In this document: one piece after another, positions 45,013-53,234 of the stretch
How positions within the stretch are numbered: the stretch's first letter is position 1
Layout: every line of letters begins with the position of its first letter
Assembly (NCBI GenBank): GCA_017962965.1
Contig: JAGCUI010000048.1
Location: 62,001 to 126,000, forward strand
Direction of reading: 5' to 3'
DNA from: Treponema sp.
GTDB lineage: Bacteria > Spirochaetota > Spirochaetia > Treponematales > Treponemataceae
DNA: 64,000 bases
Program-made: the position numbers and the translations under genes
The notes under the pieces: model-generated
What the model was told of the DNA's origin: nothing
What the model saw: only the letters and a program-made list of their open reading frames with translations
Databases searched by the model: none

Positions 45013-47838
45013 CTATTTAAGAAACTGTCCCGTATAGCTTTTTTCTACCTTTGCAATCTCTTCCGGAGTTCCCGTTGCAACAATTGTTCCGCCGCGGGTT
45101 CCGCCTTCAGGACCAAGGTCAATTATATAATCTGCCTGTTTAATTACATCAAGGTTATGTTCAATCATCAAAACAGAATTACCGTTATCTACAAGCCGTT
45201 GAATAACTGTCATAAGCTGCTTTACGTCTGCAAAATGAAGTCCGGTTGTAGGTTCATCAAGAATGTACAAAGTTTTACTAGTGGCTGGACGGGCAAGTTC
45301 ATTTGCAAGCTTAACTCTCTGTGCTTCTCCACCAGATAAAGTTAAAGCATTCTGTCCAAGCTGAATGTATCCAAGACCTACAGACTGTAAGGTTGCAATC
45401 TTTCTATATATATGCGGAATACTCTGGAAAAATTCGCAGGCTTCATCAATAGACATATTCAAAACGTCGTTGATATTTTTTCCTTTATATTCAACTTCAA
45501 GAGTTTCATGATTAAATCTTTTTCCGTTACAAACTTCACACTGAATAAATACATCAGGAAGGAAGTTCATTTCAATTACAATTTCTCCGGCTCCCTGACA
45601 GTTTTCACATCTTCCGCCCTTTACGTTAAAGCTGAATCTTCCCTTTTGATATCCGCGTGCTTTACTTTCTGGAAGACTTGCATATAAATCCCTTATGGCA
45701 TCAAAAACACCAACATAGGTTGCAGGATTACTTCTTGGAGAACGACCAATCGGCGACTGGTCAATATTGATTACCTTATCAACTCCTTCAATTCCTTCTA
45801 CGCTATCGCATTCACCCACAGGATATTCTGTTCTCATGATTTTGTTGCTTACGGCAGGATAAAGAATGTCGCTCATCAAAGTTGATTTTCCAGAACCGCT
45901 AACACCTGTAATACAAGTAAATGTTCCCAAAGGAATTTTTACGCTGATATTTTTTAAGTTATGCTCACGAGCCCCGTTTATACTGATAAACTTTCCGTTA
46001 CCCTTGCGTCTTTGAGTAGGAATATCCATCTTTAAAGTTCCGCTTAAGTACTGTCCTGTAAGACTGTTTTTTACCTTTGCAACCTCCTGGGGAGTTCCGG
46101 CTGCTACAACCTTACCGCCATTTACACCGGCTCCAGGACCCATATCAATCAAAAAGTCTGCAGTACGCAAGGTCTGTTCGTCGTGTTCAACTACAATTAC
46201 AGTGTTTCCGTTATCGCGCAGGTTTATAAGAGTATCAATTAATTTCTGGTTATCACGCTGATGAAGTCCGATACTAGGTTCATCAAGAATGTACATAACG
46301 CCGCACAAGGCAGAACCAATCTGAGTTGCAAGACGGATTCTCTGAGCTTCACCACCGCTCAAGGTTTCTGCCGCACGTTCCAAAGTTAAATAATCAAGAC
46401 CAACGTCCCTCAAAAATCTAAGGCGTGCACGAATCTCTTTTAAAATCTGAACGGCAATCTGCGCTTCGCTTTCTGTAAGCTCTACCTTATCAAAAAACTT
46501 GATTGATTCTTCTACGCTTAATTTACATAAGTCATAAATATTTTTTTCGCCGACTGTTACACCAAGGGCTTCGGGTCTCAATCTTTTTCCGTGACAGCAC
46601 GAACATTCTTTTACAGTCATAAACTTTTCTTCAATGTTCGCCCTCATGCTTTCGCCCCAGGCTTCCTTATAGCGGCGCTGCATTTCGTTTAAAACTCCAG
46701 GCCATGGACGGTTATATTCTGAATAACCTTCCCCGCTCTGCTTTTTATAAATCCAGTGTAATTTTTTAAGAGGATCTCCGTTCCACACAAAGTCAAACTG
46801 CTTTTGAGTAAGGTCTTTTATAGGAGTATCTAAATCAGCTCCTACCTCTTTTAAAACTGTTTCAAAAATAACGTGATTCCATTCACTGTCGGGATTAAAA
46901 AACGGGAAAGCCCTCTGGTTAAAGGTTAAAGAATCATCGGGTAAAATCTTTTTAAAATCCCATTCCATCTTTTCGCCAAGACCCGTACATTCAGGGCAGG
47001 CACCAAAAGGATTATTAAAAGAAAAAAGACGAGGCTGTAAATCAGGAATGGAAATACCACAGTCCGGGCAGGCATTTTTCTGACTGAAGAACACTTCCGA
47101 AACCTTATCCGAATCTGCATCCTGTCTTGTTACAATTACAATTCCGTTTGCATTCTTAAGTGCAATTTCCACAGAGTCTGCAAGGCGGCTACGGATTTCA
47201 TCAGTTTTTTTAATGCGGTCTACAACAATTTCTATAGTATGTTTTTTCTGTTTATCAAGCTTGATTGAATCTTCAAGCTCTGCCATTACACCGTCTATTC
47301 TTGCTCGAATAAAACCGGATTTCTTAGCATCCTCGATTATTTTAGTATGTTCACCCTTTTTCCCGCGGATTACAGGAGCCAGAATCTGCATCTTTGTTCC
47401 TTCCGGCCACGACATAATAGTATCTATAATCTGATCTACAGACTGCTCTCTAATTTCTCTTCCGCATTCAGGACAATGAGGATGCCCGATTCTTGCAAAA
47501 AGCAGACGATAAAAGTCATAAATTTCTGTGATTGTTCCAACTGTAGAACGAGGGTTTTTATTTGTAGATTTTTGTTCAATTGAAATTGCAGGAGAAAGCC
47601 CTTCGATTAAATCAACATCAGGCTTATCCATTCTGCCAAGAAACTGACGTGCATACGAAGAAAGACTTTCCATATAACGGCGCTGGCCTTCTGCAAAAAG
47701 AGTATCAAATGCAAGTGAAGATTTACCCGAACCACTCAAGCCCGAAATTACAACCAGCTTATTGCGAGGAAAAGTTACATCAATATTCTTAAGGTTATGC
47801 TCTCTTGCCCCGCGGATTACAATCATATCGTCTTTCAT
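45013..47838 (-). CDS. uvrA: Excinuclease ABC subunit A
   Basis: UvrA finds bulky DNA lesions and loads UvrB. The 941 residues show two ABC ATPase halves: Walker A GLSGSGKSSLAFD near residue 35 and GVSGSGKSTLMSD near 650, two signature motifs (TLSGGEAQRIRLA and TLSGGEAQRVKLA), and zinc-finger cysteines (CPECGREI near 124, CENCQGAGEIV and CEVCNGKRF near 745-770). The first CxxC-type set is a little altered. Typical length. The ATG at 47838 has an extended -10 box 9 bases away; an in-frame ATG at 47826 is a possible alternative. Confidence 0.97.
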   Translation of the reverse strand: MKDDMIVIRGAREHNLKNIDVTFPRNKLVVISGLSGSGKSSLAFDTLFAEGQRRYMESLSSYARQFLGRMDKPDVDLIEGLSPAISIEQKSTNKNPRSTVGTITEIYDFYRLLFARIGHPHCPECGREIREQSVDQIIDTIMSWPEGTKMQILAPVIRGKKGEHTKIIEDAKKSGFIRARIDGVMAELEDSIKLDKQKKHTIEIVVDRIKKTDEIRSRLADSVEIALKNANGIVIVTRQDADSDKVSEVFFSQKNACPDCGISIPDLQPRLFSFNNPFGACPECTGLGEKMEWDFKKILPDDSLTFNQRAFPFFNPDSEWNHVIFETVLKEVGADLDTPIKDLTQKQFDFVWNGDPLKKLHWIYKKQSGEGYSEYNRPWPGVLNEMQRRYKEAWGESMRANIEEKFMTVKECSCCHGKRLRPEALGVTVGEKNIYDLCKLSVEESIKFFDKVELTESEAQIAVQILKEIRARLRFLRDVGLDYLTLERAAETLSGGEAQRIRLATQIGSALCGVMYILDEPSIGLHQRDNQKLIDTLINLRDNGNTVIVVEHDEQTLRTADFLIDMGPGAGVNGGKVVAAGTPQEVAKVKNSLTGQYLSGTLKMDIPTQRRKGNGKFISINGAREHNLKNISVKIPLGTFTCITGVSGSGKSTLMSDILYPAVSNKIMRTEYPVGECDSVEGIEGVDKVINIDQSPIGRSPRSNPATYVGVFDAIRDLYASLPESKARGYQKGRFSFNVKGGRCENCQGAGEIVIEMNFLPDVFIQCEVCNGKRFNHETLEVEYKGKNINDVLNMSIDEACEFFQSIPHIYRKIATLQSVGLGYIQLGQNALTLSGGEAQRVKLANELARPATSKTLYILDEPTTGLHFADVKQLMTVIQRLVDNGNSVLMIEHNLDVIKQADYIIDLGPEGGTRGGTIVATGTPEEIAKVEKSYTGQFLK

Positions 47839-47847
47839 ATAAAATTG

Positions 47848-47856
47848 ATTATACCA
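47848..47856 (-). promoter_or_regulatory. Extended -10 promoter of uvrA, close to the ATG
   Basis: Minus strand TGGTATAAT ends 9 bases before ATG 47838; a weak -35 such as TTTCAA lies 17 bases upstream. No LexA-like or other palindrome is obvious. No ribosome site fits, so this looks like a leaderless start, or a very short leader if the ATG at 47826 is used. Confidence 0.5.
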
Positions 47857-47942
47857 AAATAAAAATAGTTTTGAAAGATAACTAATATTGCAAAAACAAA
47901 CCCCTGGTAATTAAAACGCCTTATTTTGACGAAAATATAAAT

Positions 47943-48827
47943 ATGTATTCTGATTCACTTTTTAACATTGATAAACTCATCCAGAACTTTGGCGAAGAAG
48001 AAGGAGCACAGATTCTTTCTCAGATGGTACAAAATAAGCCTAACTTTTTAATTGATACAGGTATTAGAGAAAACGACATCTGGGCACGTGCAGATTTAGT
48101 TCGCCGTATTTTAGATTTAATAGAAGATGAAACTCTTAAAAACAATTTAAAAAGTGCAATTCATTTTACAGCAGGTGTTATGCCCGACTTAGACAGTGTA
48201 GAAAACAGATTCGATGCTGTAGAAAACCTTGAAAATACAATAAAGGATTTTAAAGAGTCAGGTGATGAATTTGCAGATAAGCTGATTGCAATAGGATCCT
48301 GCGGAATTGACCACGACTGGGATTCTGTAGAATACGAAGGCCGCGACCACGACTATTTTGACTTTAGCACCATTAATGATGAAAAAGACCTTTTTGCACT
48401 CCAGCTCACACTCGGAAAAAAACTCAACATGCCTGTAATTGTTCATTCAAGAAAGGGCTTTAAAGATACCCAGGATGTTTTACAGACAGTAAAATGGAAT
48501 AAGGGAATTATCCACGGCTTTGCATATACAAAATCAGAAATTGATTTTTTCCTTGATCTTGGCTGGTACATAAGCTTTAGCGGAACTGTAACCTACGGCG
48601 GAAAAAAGAACTTTTTTGATATGTCTGATTTAGTTACCTACGTTCCAAAAGACAGAATCTTAATCGAAACAGATTCTCCGTACTATGCCCCTGTTCCACT
48701 TAAAAATACAATCAATACTCCACTTAATATCAATTACATCTACGAATATGTTGCCGCTAAAAGAAACATCCCTATTCATAAGCTCTGCGAACTTGTAGAC
48801 AACAACTTAAAAAAATTAATTCAATAA
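47943..48827 (+). CDS. TatD-like protein lacking metal ligands
   Basis: A 294-residue protein with the TIM-barrel plan of TatD nucleases. The later conserved motifs are present: IVHSR near residue 165, IIHGFAYT near 190, and IETDSPYY near 238. But the N-terminal HxH of the family (usually DSHCHL) reads SDSLFNID, and the family's GEIGLD Glu reads GSCGID. At least three metal ligands are therefore missing, and nuclease activity as known is unlikely. Function may have changed. It stands alone next to the divergent uvrA. No ribosome site is visible. Confidence 0.78.
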   Translation: MYSDSLFNIDKLIQNFGEEEGAQILSQMVQNKPNFLIDTGIRENDIWARADLVRRILDLIEDETLKNNLKSAIHFTAGVMPDLDSVENRFDAVENLENTIKDFKESGDEFADKLIAIGSCGIDHDWDSVEYEGRDHDYFDFSTINDEKDLFALQLTLGKKLNMPVIVHSRKGFKDTQDVLQTVKWNKGIIHGFAYTKSEIDFFLDLGWYISFSGTVTYGGKKNFFDMSDLVTYVPKDRILIETDSPYYAPVPLKNTINTPLNINYIYEYVAAKRNIPIHKLCELVDNNLKKLIQ

Positions 48828-48865
48828 TAATAGAGATTTATTCATAAAAATATCTTATGCCCGTT

Positions 48866-48871
48866 TATAAT
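48866..48871 (+). promoter_or_regulatory. Putative -10 box of the oxidoreductase module
   Basis: TATAAT ends 7 bases before ATG 48879 and no ribosome site fits, so this may again be a leaderless mRNA. The -35 is weak (TTCATA-like at a long spacing). Confidence 0.4.
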
Positions 48872-48878
48872 TTTAAAT

Positions 48879-49898
48879 ATGAAAAATTATGTTAATTGGG
48901 CAATTTTAGCACCCGGAAATATAGCAAAAAATATGGCCACCGCCATGAACGGAATTGTTAAGGACGGAAAAATCCATCTTTATGCAGTTGCAAGCAGAAA
49001 CTTAGAACGCGCAAAAGAATTTGCACAAGAATGGAATTTCGAGAAGGCATACGGAAGCTACGAAGAATTATACAACGACCCGGAAGTTGATGCTGTTTAT
49101 GTTGCAAATCCACACGCATTTCATTTTGAATCTGTAATGAACTGTCTTAAGGCGGGAAAGCATGTTCTTTGCGAAAAACCCGCAGGCTGCAGCAGAAAAC
49201 AGCTTGATAAAATGATTGCTCTTGCCAAAAAACAAAATCTCTTTTTTATGGAAGCCATGTGGACAGCGTTTAATCCGTGTATCGCAGCCATAAAAAAATG
49301 CATAGCAGAAGAAACAATCGGAAAGGTAAAGCACATAGAATCCCACTTTTGTAACAGAATAGCCTACGATCCAAAAAACAGACTCTATGCACCAGAGCTC
49401 GCAGGCGGGGCCCTTTTAGACCTTGGCATTTACAATATCTATTTTGCCATGATGATAAACGACTTTTCTCCAATTGTAAGCAGAAGCTCCAACGTACGCC
49501 TTTTAAACGGAGTTGATGTATGGAACAGTGTAAACCTCACTTTTAAAAACGGAGTAACAACAAACTTCCAGAGCGCCGCAGACATGCCTAATTCAACAGA
49601 AACACACGAAGCCGTAATCTTTGGAGAAAAAGGCTACATAAGGGTTTATAACTTTTTCTTAACCCAAAAAGCTGATTTAAATCTTTACACAAACGACAGC
49701 GGAAACGAAACAGAAATACGAGTAATGCATGTACCTTTCCGCGTAAACGGATATGAATACGAGGTAATGCACGCAACAGACTGCATCCTCCAGGGAAAAA
49801 CCGAATCTTCAATCCACACCTTCGAAAAATCCCAGAATCTTTGCAAAATAATGGATGACTTAAGAAAGGACTGGGGCATGAAATATCCATGGGAATAA
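48879..49898 (+). CDS. Gfo/Idh/MocA-family oxidoreductase
   Basis: A 339-residue NAD(P)-dependent oxidoreductase. The N-terminal Rossmann fold has WAILAPGNIAKNMATAM near residue 8, the CEKPAG motif near 96-101, and MEAMWTAFNP near 126. The C-terminal domain includes GGALLDLGIYNI near 176. This is closest to the dihydrodiol / D-xylose 1-dehydrogenase-like branch, so a sugar or polyol is likely but not proved. It is the first gene of a three-gene plus-strand unit with the next two (15- and 30-base gaps). Confidence 0.87.
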   Translation: MKNYVNWAILAPGNIAKNMATAMNGIVKDGKIHLYAVASRNLERAKEFAQEWNFEKAYGSYEELYNDPEVDAVYVANPHAFHFESVMNCLKAGKHVLCEKPAGCSRKQLDKMIALAKKQNLFFMEAMWTAFNPCIAAIKKCIAEETIGKVKHIESHFCNRIAYDPKNRLYAPELAGGALLDLGIYNIYFAMMINDFSPIVSRSSNVRLLNGVDVWNSVNLTFKNGVTTNFQSAADMPNSTETHEAVIFGEKGYIRVYNFFLTQKADLNLYTNDSGNETEIRVMHVPFRVNGYEYEVMHATDCILQGKTESSIHTFEKSQNLCKIMDDLRKDWGMKYPWE

Positions 49899-49913
49899 AA
49901 AAGGAGAAATAAA

Positions 49914-50792
49914 ATGGAATGCAAGAATAATTCAGACATTTTTACAAGAGAATATTTTGATTCACTCTTACTCGAAACCCGCTACCTTGATTCAGTAATA
50001 CCAGACACAAAAATGAAGCTTTTTGGCCACGAGTTCAGTACCCCTATTATGACAGCCGCCCTCTCCCACTTAGATAACACAGCCAAAAACGGAATGACAG
50101 TTTATGCCGAGGGTGCTGCAAAAAGTAACGCCGTTCACTGGGTTGGAATGGGAGAAGATAAAGAGCTCGAAGATATAATTAAAACAGGCGCCAAAACAAT
50201 CAAAATCATAAAACCGCACCAGGACAATAAGGAAGTTTTCCGTAAGATTGAACACGCAGTAAAACACGGATGCTTTGCCGTTGGTATGGATATAGATCAT
50301 TCCTTTAGTGCAGACGGAAACTACGACAACGTGCTTGGCCTTCCAATGAAGTCTAAAACTACAGAAGAATTAAAAAGCTTTGTAGAAGCAGCAGGAATTC
50401 CATTTATTGTAAAAGGAGTTTTAAGCGTACAGGATGCGCAGAAATGTCTTAAGGCCAAGGTTTCAGGAATTGTAATTTCACACCATCATAACATCATGCA
50501 GTATTCGGTTCCTCCATTAATGGTAATAGAAGATATTATTAAAGCCGTGCAGAATAAAATCCCTGTTTTTGTAGACTGCGGAATCGAAAGCGGAATGGAT
50601 GCCTATAAATGTCTTGCCCTTGGAGCAACTGCTGTAAGTGTAGGACGCCACCTCATGCCATTTTTAAAGAAAGGTTCAGGCGCCGTTAGTGAACGCATAA
50701 ACCAGATGACAGATGAACTTAAAGGCGTAATGGCAAGAACCGGAATTCCATCCTTAGACAAAATGGATAAATCAGTTATTCATAAAATCTAA
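49914..50792 (+). CDS. FMN-dehydrogenase-like protein with altered substrate site
   Basis: A 292-residue TIM-barrel protein of the FMN-dependent alpha-hydroxy-acid dehydrogenase family. It is shorter than the usual 350-380. Recognisable pieces: TRYLDSVIPDTKMKLFG near residue 22, PFIVKGVLSVQDA near 162, and VDCGIESGMDAYKCLALGA near 220. The family's active-site SNHGGRQLD reads SHHHNIMQY, keeping the His but losing the carboxylate-binding Arg. The DGGIRRG motif has Glu in place of Arg. The substrate may therefore not be an alpha-hydroxy acid. A strong AAAGGAG site precedes the ATG. Confidence 0.8.
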   Translation: MECKNNSDIFTREYFDSLLLETRYLDSVIPDTKMKLFGHEFSTPIMTAALSHLDNTAKNGMTVYAEGAAKSNAVHWVGMGEDKELEDIIKTGAKTIKIIKPHQDNKEVFRKIEHAVKHGCFAVGMDIDHSFSADGNYDNVLGLPMKSKTTEELKSFVEAAGIPFIVKGVLSVQDAQKCLKAKVSGIVISHHHNIMQYSVPPLMVIEDIIKAVQNKIPVFVDCGIESGMDAYKCLALGATAVSVGRHLMPFLKKGSGAVSERINQMTDELKGVMARTGIPSLDKMDKSVIHKI

Positions 50793-50822
50793 AAAGCTGA
50801 TAAGGAGGCATGGGAGAATAAA

Positions 50823-51641
50823 ATGTATTTAGGAGTTTCATCATCTTTAGAACATAAAAATCCAAAGGACTGGGCAAAAAAACATGTAGAGCTTGGATTA
50901 AAATCCGTAGTTTTCCCAGTTGATTATTTAGCAGGCGAAGAAACTGTAATGGAATATAAAAAAGCTGCAGATGAAGCAGGTCTTTTAATTGCAGAAGTGG
51001 GAGTCTGGAAAAATACACTTGCCAGGGATTTAGCCGAAAGAGAAAAATGGATTGAATATACAATAAACCAGCTTAAGATGGCAGATAAAATCGGTGCTTC
51101 CTGCTGTGTAAATGTAATCGGAACTCCATACGGGCCTAGATGGGACGGAGGTTACCGCGAAAACTTTAGCGATGAATGCTGGGACATGGCAGTTAAGATG
51201 ATTCAGCGGGTAATAGACACAGTAAAGCCTGTAAATACAAAGTTTTCCATTGAATCCATGCCGTGGATGATTCCCTCTGGGCCTGATGAATATCTAAAAC
51301 TCATCAAAAAGGTAAACAGAAAGGAATTCGGCGCACATCTTGATGTTGTAAACATGATTACAAACCCTCAAAGATATTTTTACAACGATGAATTTTTAAA
51401 AGAATGCTTCCAAAAGCTCGAAGGAAAAATCTGCAGCTGCCACTTAAAGGACATAAGGCTAAAAGAAGAATACACCTTCCAGCTCCAGGAATGTGCATGC
51501 GGACAGGGAACCTTGGACATCAAGCTTTTTGAAAAACTTGCAACCAAAGAAAATCCTAAGATGCCGATGATTATTGAGCACCTTACAACAGATGAAGAAT
51601 ATATTGAGAGTGTAAAATACGTAAAAAAATTACTTGGATAA
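50823..51641 (+). CDS. Sugar phosphate isomerase/epimerase-like TIM barrel
   Basis: A 272-residue protein of the xylose-isomerase-like / AP-endonuclease-2 superfamily. It shows FSIESMPWMIPSG near residue 140, FGAHLDVVNMITNPQRYF near 170, CHLKDIRL near 202 and MIIEHLTTDEEY near 250. These fit metal-binding Glu, Asp and His residues of this fold. Together with the oxidoreductase and FMN-type protein it suggests catabolism of a sugar acid, polyol or inositol-like compound. No transporter lies alongside. A strong AAGGAGG site (17 bases from the ATG) and a second GGGAG nearer precede the start. Its end overlaps the convergent CYTH gene by 12 bases. Confidence 0.85.
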   Translation: MYLGVSSSLEHKNPKDWAKKHVELGLKSVVFPVDYLAGEETVMEYKKAADEAGLLIAEVGVWKNTLARDLAEREKWIEYTINQLKMADKIGASCCVNVIGTPYGPRWDGGYRENFSDECWDMAVKMIQRVIDTVKPVNTKFSIESMPWMIPSGPDEYLKLIKKVNRKEFGAHLDVVNMITNPQRYFYNDEFLKECFQKLEGKICSCHLKDIRLKEEYTFQLQECACGQGTLDIKLFEKLATKENPKMPMIIEHLTTDEEYIESVKYVKKLLG

Positions 51642-52196
51642 GGTAACAAGCTCGTACCAGGATCTTTCATCCTTTTTGACAGGATCAAGACCCACCTCTT
51701 TAATCACTTCTTCGAGCGCTTTTGTCACTTCTGCTTCCGTATAATCCAGAGTATCTGTAACCTCAACTTCAAGATATTTCATGCCGTTTACAGTCACAAG
51801 CTCCATATGAAATTTAAGGCCAGGGTATTCTTTAGTTTCGTAAAACGTACCATAGGCCTTTTTTTCTTTATAAAACCATCTGTGATAGCCCGAAAGCCCT
51901 AAAAAATCATATAAAACTTCGGGATTAGTAATTAAAGTTTCTTTTTCTTCATTTACTTCTATCCCGTTTTTAATTGATTTTCTTTTAATCGTAAAATATG
52001 CTTCTTCCCCTTCCGTCCTGATTCTTATGACCTTAGGCTCATTATTCTTAATTCGTTCTTCAAGTGTATCATAGCGCGAAAAATATTCATCCTTTTTGAT
52101 GACCTTTTCTGCACCGCTAAAATACCTTTTTTTAAGCTCGTCATATTCACCATCGGAAAGAGGAATTTTTAATTCGATTTCTTTATTTTTTCTCAT
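51630..52196 (-). CDS. CYTH-domain protein
   Basis: A 188-residue protein with the CYTH (adenylate cyclase IV / thiamine triphosphatase) fold: EIELKIPL near residues 6-13 (the ExExK signature), IRIRTEGEEAYFTIKRK near 58, FHMELVTVNGMKYLEVEV near 130. CYTH enzymes act on triphosphate groups with a divalent metal. Which substrate applies here is not clear. Its start overlaps the DUF4349-type gene by 14 bases and its end overlaps the convergent isomerase by 12. Confidence 0.87.
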   Translation of the reverse strand: MRKNKEIELKIPLSDGEYDELKKRYFSGAEKVIKKDEYFSRYDTLEERIKNNEPKVIRIRTEGEEAYFTIKRKSIKNGIEVNEEKETLITNPEVLYDFLGLSGYHRWFYKEKKAYGTFYETKEYPGLKFHMELVTVNGMKYLEVEVTDTLDYTEAEVTKALEEVIKEVGLDPVKKDERSWYELVTLSK

Positions 52197-53124
52197 CTTT
52201 TTTATCTGAATTCTGCAGAGATTTTTCGTAAAGCTTTCTTAAAATACCGATTTTTCCGAATAAAAGCCAGTAAAGAAGGATACAGACACCTACAAGAGGA
52301 ACTCCGAAAACTAAAAGATAAAGAAGGATTTTAAACATATAAGAGAAGAACATTGCAACATGAGAACCGAATCTTTTTCCAAAATTATGGAAATCAGGCC
52401 ACACAAGATCTTCTTCTTTTGCCTGTGCAGGAGTTGTAAAATTAAGATTGATTGTGGAATAATTTGTAAGGCTGCTCAATCTTTTAAGCTGACCCTGCAT
52501 TGATTCAAGTTCACTTGTAATGTTATTAATCTGACGTTCAATTTCCAAAAGTTCTTTTACATCCTTTGCTCTTGAAAGATATTCAGAATACTTATTCACA
52601 AGGATTTTCTTTGTTTCGATTCTTGACTGTAAATCGTAATACTGATCAGTAACATCATCTGTGTTAACATTCTGATTAGTTATCTTTCCAAAGCCTCCTG
52701 CAGAATTGATTGCAGAATCAAATCTTTCTACAGGAACTTTTAAAGTAAAATAACCGCGGGTTTCATAAACCTCAGAAGAGAAAACATAACCGCCGAAAGT
52801 TTTAATCCAGCGTTCAACTTTTACGCTGATATCTTCCATCGATTCAACACTTAATTCTACAAGCCCGTTTTTAATAAGTTTTCGTTCAACATATGATTCA
52901 AGAGGAACATTTGATTCAAAAGCAGCAGGCTGTTCGTAAGCCATGTCGGTCGCCATCTCTACATCCGAAAATGCATTCAAACCTCTTGCATCAGACGAAG
53001 TTACTTTGGATTCTGCTATCTGTGGAGCATATTCATCTGAGGATTTTCTTTTTGCCCCGCAGGAAACAACAGAAACAACAAAAAGTGTAAATAGTGATAA
53101 TGATAATAATTTGATTTTCTTCAT
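52183..53124 (-). CDS. DUF4349-type lipoprotein
   Basis: About 313 residues from ATG 53124; the frame extends 22 codons upstream without a ribosome site, whereas GGAGGTG lies before 53124. The N-terminus (LLSLSLFTLFVVSVVSC) is a lipoprotein signal with Cys near residue 22. The middle contains the DUF4349-like segment LVELSVESMEDISVKVERWIKTFGGYV, then a coiled coil near residues 180-215 (LLEIERQINNITSELESMQG), and a membrane helix near 265-290. Role unknown; envelope stress or folding has been suggested for relatives, which I cannot check. Confidence 0.82.
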   Translation of the reverse strand: MKKIKLLSLSLFTLFVVSVVSCGAKRKSSDEYAPQIAESKVTSSDARGLNAFSDVEMATDMAYEQPAAFESNVPLESYVERKLIKNGLVELSVESMEDISVKVERWIKTFGGYVFSSEVYETRGYFTLKVPVERFDSAINSAGGFGKITNQNVNTDDVTDQYYDLQSRIETKKILVNKYSEYLSRAKDVKELLEIERQINNITSELESMQGQLKRLSSLTNYSTINLNFTTPAQAKEEDLVWPDFHNFGKRFGSHVAMFFSYMFKILLYLLVFGVPLVGVCILLYWLLFGKIGILRKLYEKSLQNSDKKDEKK

Positions 53125-53158
53125 ATTAGATAAAACACCTCCATTACATTTTGTTACT

Positions 53159-53195
53159 AAAAAAAGGTGGTTTTGCAAAAGCATCACCACCTTTT
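53159..53195 (-). terminator. Hairpin terminator upstream of the DUF4349-type gene (after pnp)
   Basis: Minus-strand stem AAAAGGTGGT/ACCACCTTTT (arms 53195-53186 and 53171-53162) with a 14-base loop and a run of T after it. It should end the pnp message and leave the lipoprotein gene to its own promoter. Confidence 0.75.
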
Positions 53196-53234
53196 AATTA
53201 TCTTTGACTATAGTTTACGTAAAACTATTTCAAA

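Noticed and set aside
52183-53190. Upstream start for the DUF4349-type gene at 53190
   Set aside because: No ribosome site, and the frame crosses the hairpin terminator region. The lipoprotein signal begins at 53124.
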